This document shows positions 61,164-64,000 of a stretch of 64,000 nucleotides of DNA, one piece after another. Below the pieces are notes generated by a model. The model was not told the DNA's origin, made no database searches, and worked only from the letters and a program-made list of their open reading frames with translations. Location of the stretch: positions 1 to 64,000 of the forward strand of contig JAIORA010000042.1 of assembly GCA_021108375.1 (NCBI GenBank), given 5' to 3'. Position numbers and translations under genes: made by a program. Source of the DNA: Anaerohalosphaeraceae bacterium. GTDB lineage: Bacteria > Planctomycetota > Phycisphaerae > Sedimentisphaerales > UBA12454. How positions within the stretch are numbered: the stretch's first letter is position 1; the number at the start of each line of letters is the position of its first letter.

Positions 61164-63107
61164 CTAACTGGCCGGCGTTTTATCTCCTATGTACTCAGGC
61201 ACAATTTCCTTTATACCCGCAACGATTTCTTTATGGTCCTGCCTCAAGGCTGTTTCGACAAGCTCTTCTATTTTCCCGTACAACTCTGAGCGGTCCATAG
61301 TAACAGTTTTTTGCCAGACACTTATTTTTTCGTGCCGTGTCGGAGCCATATCCTCTCCGACTATTGAGAGTTCCTCAAAAAGTTTCTCGCCTGGCCTGGT
61401 ACCATTGAAGACAATTTCGATATCCTCGCCGGGCCTGAATCCGCTAAGGGTTATCAGTTCCTTCGCCAGATCAACAATTTTGACCGGCTCACCCATATCG
61501 AGCAGAAATATCTCGCCGCCCTGCCCCATAGCCGCCGCCTGCAGAACCAACTGCGAAGCCTCCGGGATAGTCATAAAATACCGCCTCATTTCAGGATGCG
61601 TAACCGTTACCGGGCCGCCACTTGCTATCTGCTTCCTAAATATCGGCACAACAGAACCGTTAGAGCCGAGTACGTTGCCGAACCTTACGGTAACAAAATG
61701 AGACTCACTCGTCCTGTCAAGGTCCTGAATATACATCTCAGCAATCCGCTTTGCCGAACCCATTATACTGGTGGGATTAACCGCTTTGTCCGTGCTTATC
61801 ATCACAAAGCTGCCGACCTTATATTTATCTGAAGCATCTGCCACAGTTTTCGTGCCGACGACATTGTTCTTGATGGCCTCGCCGGGATTAGTTTCCATAA
61901 GCGGAACATGTTTATGCGCAGCGGCGTGTATTACAACCTGCGGCTCATACTTCGCGAATATCTGCTCTACCCGAACCTTGTCGGTTATATCACAAATCAG
62001 AGACTGCATCTGCACCTGTGGAAAACTGTCTCGCAGTTCACGCTCTATAAAGAACAGAACATTTTCTGCCTGCTCAACCAACAGCAACAATTTAGGCCCG
62101 AAGTTACAAACCTGCCTGCACATTTCCGAACCGATAGACCCGCCCGCACCGGTAACGAGAATGACTTTATCCTTGAGAAAATTCTCAAGGGCATCAACCT
62201 CAAGCTCAACAGCGGCTCTGCCGAGCAGGTCGTTTATATCAACATCGCGAATCTGAGAAACCTTGAATTTACCACTGGCAATATCCGTTACTGAAGGCAC
62301 AGTCCTGAAACGAACCTTTGCGCCTTCGCATATCTGAACCACCCTCCTGAGTTCCTTTGCCGTTGCGCTCGGCATAGCGATAGCAATTTCTTCAACGTCT
62401 TCCCGCCGACAAATTTCAGCCAGTTCATCCACCATACCCAATATCGGAATTCCGTGTATGCTCACGCCTCGTTTTGCGGGGTCATCATCGACAAAGCCTA
62501 TAACCTCATACTGTTCGACCTGCATCCTGTGCAGTTCTCGCAGCAACGCCTCGCCTGCATTGCCTGCACCAACTATCAAAAACCTCTTTAAAGCTCCGCC
62601 TTCGGTCGTTCTGAATTCTTCGTGGTATAGCCGAACACCCATCCTCAGCCCGCCCAGCAATACGATAGTAGCGAACATATCGAGTATAAAAACTGCCTGA
62701 CTAACTGCCGTAAGCTCCATAATATGACGGCGAATCGGCTCGACCGCCAAGAACGCAAACCAGAGCAAAACAATGACAAAGGTACTCAGCAGCGACGCTT
62801 TGACAATATCGAGCAGGTCGGTAATGCTGACGAACCGCCACCAGCCGCGAAATTGTTTGAAAATCGCAAAAATCGGCAACTTAATCACAATAAAGCACAG
62901 CAGCAATTTCGGATACAGCACGCAGAGCCATTCTCTTTGAAACTGCATATTAGAAATGAGCAGAAAGGCCAGCATAAGACTAACGGCAAACACCACCGTA
63001 TGCGCCAGCATTATCAATTGCTTTCGGAACCGCAGAATTCCCAAAGGAGGCATTTTCAAATCGTTTTCCTTTGAGGCTTCTGTTTTTTGCGTATCATCTT
63101 TTGACAT
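61164..63107 (-). CDS. CapD/FlaA1-type nucleotide-sugar 4,6-dehydratase with membrane domain
   Basis: 647 residues. N-terminal membrane domain with four helices (about 30-155), a CoA-binding-like Rossmann half (LIVGAGNAGEALLRELHRM), and the SDR catalytic domain: VTGAGGSIGSEMCRQV (NAD site), SLICDITDKVRVEQIF, HAAAHKHVPLMETNPGEAIKNN, ISTDKAVNPTSIMGSAKRIAEMY, RFGNVLGSNGSVVPIF. Members convert UDP-GlcNAc to the 4-keto-6-deoxy sugar used in glycan synthesis. The usual catalytic Tyr of YxxxK is Met (MGSAKR), typical for FlaA1/CapD. Upstream on the same strand lies a membrane protein. Confidence 0.92.
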   Translation of the reverse strand: MSKDDTQKTEASKENDLKMPPLGILRFRKQLIMLAHTVVFAVSLMLAFLLISNMQFQREWLCVLYPKLLLCFIVIKLPIFAIFKQFRGWWRFVSITDLLDIVKASLLSTFVIVLLWFAFLAVEPIRRHIMELTAVSQAVFILDMFATIVLLGGLRMGVRLYHEEFRTTEGGALKRFLIVGAGNAGEALLRELHRMQVEQYEVIGFVDDDPAKRGVSIHGIPILGMVDELAEICRREDVEEIAIAMPSATAKELRRVVQICEGAKVRFRTVPSVTDIASGKFKVSQIRDVDINDLLGRAAVELEVDALENFLKDKVILVTGAGGSIGSEMCRQVCNFGPKLLLLVEQAENVLFFIERELRDSFPQVQMQSLICDITDKVRVEQIFAKYEPQVVIHAAAHKHVPLMETNPGEAIKNNVVGTKTVADASDKYKVGSFVMISTDKAVNPTSIMGSAKRIAEMYIQDLDRTSESHFVTVRFGNVLGSNGSVVPIFRKQIASGGPVTVTHPEMRRYFMTIPEASQLVLQAAAMGQGGEIFLLDMGEPVKIVDLAKELITLSGFRPGEDIEIVFNGTRPGEKLFEELSIVGEDMAPTRHEKISVWQKTVTMDRSELYGKIEELVETALRQDHKEIVAGIKEIVPEYIGDKTPAS

Positions 63108-63132
63108 ATTTAAACCAGAATAACATTAGCAT

Positions 63133-64000
63133 TTAGGGACTCTGTTCACTTTGAGCCTGCTCGCTTTGAACCTCACAGAACGGCTCATCATCGTCAGCTT
63201 CGACATAAATTTCTTCTATCGGTGTCTTATCAACACTCTTCCGCAACAGAGAGTATATTACCGTATTGAGTGAAAAATAAAAGCTCACAACATACGCTGC
63301 CACGATTCCCGAAACAATCAGTATTGAAAGGTAAACAAAAAACGCCGCCAGCGATTCAGTCGCATTTCGCGAAATTCCCATCCCACCGCCGCCAAGAAAA
63401 TCAAAAAATTCAGGCTTGGGCCAAAGAGCCTCAACTTTGCTGACCTGCTCCGCTTTACTTGCATCGACCCACACACCCATTTCCAGAAATGCCCTGCTCA
63501 GCAGTATGAGTACGAAAGCAAAAAACCTCACGAACAGATAACACACTGCTCCATAGGCGAACCCCAAAAGCGAATATATCGCCATCCGCCAGGGCTTTAA
63601 GAACACATAGCTGAAAGATTTGCTGATTGCGTCGAACGTATCGGAATTTTCATAAGCCATCACCGGATACATCAATCCGCCGCCGGTAAAGGCCCATATC
63701 ACCGTAGCAGCCATAAACATCCCTGCCGCCAGAACGAACGCCAGCAGTATCGCGCCTATAATTTCGCCGATATACGGAATGTTTACGAAAAGACCGATTA
63801 CGATAACAAACAGCCCTATACACATCAGCAATATCACCGGAGCAAGCGGTGCGCAGAACAGCGACACAAACTTTTTCATACTAAACCGCATACACTGTCC
63901 CAGTCCCGGCTTTTCTCCACGCGAAAACTGCAAAGCCGCCCCTCTGCAAATTGCCTCGCCGACCACCGAAAAGCAAACCAGAATCACAAAAAACATAATA
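63133..64000 (-). CDS. Multi-pass membrane protein, N-terminus outside the window
   Basis: At least 287 residues; the start is probably beyond position 64000. Six to eight hydrophobic segments (VILLMCIGLFVIVIGLFVNIP, AILLAFVLAAGMFMAATVIW, and others), a periplasmic or cytosolic loop with GGGGMGISRNATESL, and an acidic C-terminal tail (EIYVEADDDEPFCEVQSEQ). The repeated AMRFSMKKF-like and GGGLMYPVMAYEN pieces suggest a DUF4013-like planctomycete family, but this is a guess. It lies 25 bases upstream of the CapD-type gene on the same strand. Confidence 0.7.
   Translation of the reverse strand, partial: IMFFVILVCFSVVGEAICRGAALQFSRGEKPGLGQCMRFSMKKFVSLFCAPLAPVILLMCIGLFVIVIGLFVNIPYIGEIIGAILLAFVLAAGMFMAATVIWAFTGGGLMYPVMAYENSDTFDAISKSFSYVFLKPWRMAIYSLLGFAYGAVCYLFVRFFAFVLILLSRAFLEMGVWVDASKAEQVSKVEALWPKPEFFDFLGGGGMGISRNATESLAAFFVYLSILIVSGIVAAYVVSFYFSLNTVIYSLLRKSVDKTPIEEIYVEADDDEPFCEVQSEQAQSEQSP

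Overview
The window looks like a chromosome segment of a Gram-negative-type planctomycete, most likely class Phycisphaerae (Sedimentisphaerales/MSBL9-like). This taxon call is an inference from several signs. There are two PEP-CTERM secreted proteins and Kdo/LPS genes (waaA, kdsA). A 23S-5S rRNA unit is separated from 16S. A regulatory protein pair of the RsbW/STAS type is present, as are many planctomycete-style lipoproteins. Moderate G+C and real genes ending in TGA show the standard code. Everything here was read by eye from the sequence; no database search was run.

Layout. 1-3.4 kb: trpG and trpE on the minus strand, separated and flanked by repeat blocks, with a trp leader/attenuator upstream of trpE (two adjacent Trp codons, competing hairpins, terminator). 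3.5-6.1 kb: a PEGA lipoprotein and a shortened pheT. 6.1-8.2 kb: a repeat-rich island with an HNH/AP2 endonuclease-like gene and a REP-associated transposase pseudogene. 8.3-12.5 kb: an rRNA transcription unit, minus strand, ordered promoter, boxA, tRNA-Ile, tRNA-Ala, 23S, 5S, terminator. It has no 16S, and the 23S carries an intervening sequence built from a mobile inverted-repeat element. 12.7-13.7 kb: repeats, cspA and tRNA-Arg. 13.8-18.5 kb: waaA, a three-gene envelope operon and a GH10-like protein that has lost its catalytic residues. 19-22.4 kb: an amidase, an anti-sigma kinase and STAS pair, Rrf2 and MazG. 22.7-26.2 kb: an operon of amidohydrolase, HEPN toxin, MNT antitoxin and an NSS transporter. 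26.3-36.2 kb: a TIGR02757 protein, mgtE, htpX/lemA/zinc-ribbon, sppA, two PEP-CTERM proteins and a subtilase-like protein.

36.4-43.5 kb is a long co-directional biosynthetic run: pyrR, pyrB, an IVS-type four-helix-bundle gene, pyrC, a NYN nuclease, an araD-like gene, aroA and a very divergent aroC. 43.7-49.4 kb: a large secretin, tsaB, and an autoregulated pair of paralogous membrane proteins. 49.6-59.2 kb: miaB, an APC permease fused to a PTS EIIA domain opposite a GntR regulator, leuS, a CYTH protein, a diacylglycerol kinase and kdsA. 59.4-64 kb: xerC/D, a CapD/FlaA1-type nucleotide-sugar dehydratase and the 3' part of a membrane protein that runs off the window.

Themes. Aromatic amino-acid and pyrimidine synthesis (trp, aro, pyr) and envelope building (Kdo, CapD, amidase, secretin, PEP-CTERM) dominate. 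Intergenic DNA is heavily populated by at least four repeat families: REP-like GCGGG hairpins, a CTAAATCCTAAAC inverted-repeat element, a GGGAACCTCTAA element with terminal inverted repeats, and ACTCAAAACTAA/AATCCGCGAAATCC blocks. These repeats have reached the 23S gene, the tRNA spacer and the 3' end of a PEP-CTERM gene.
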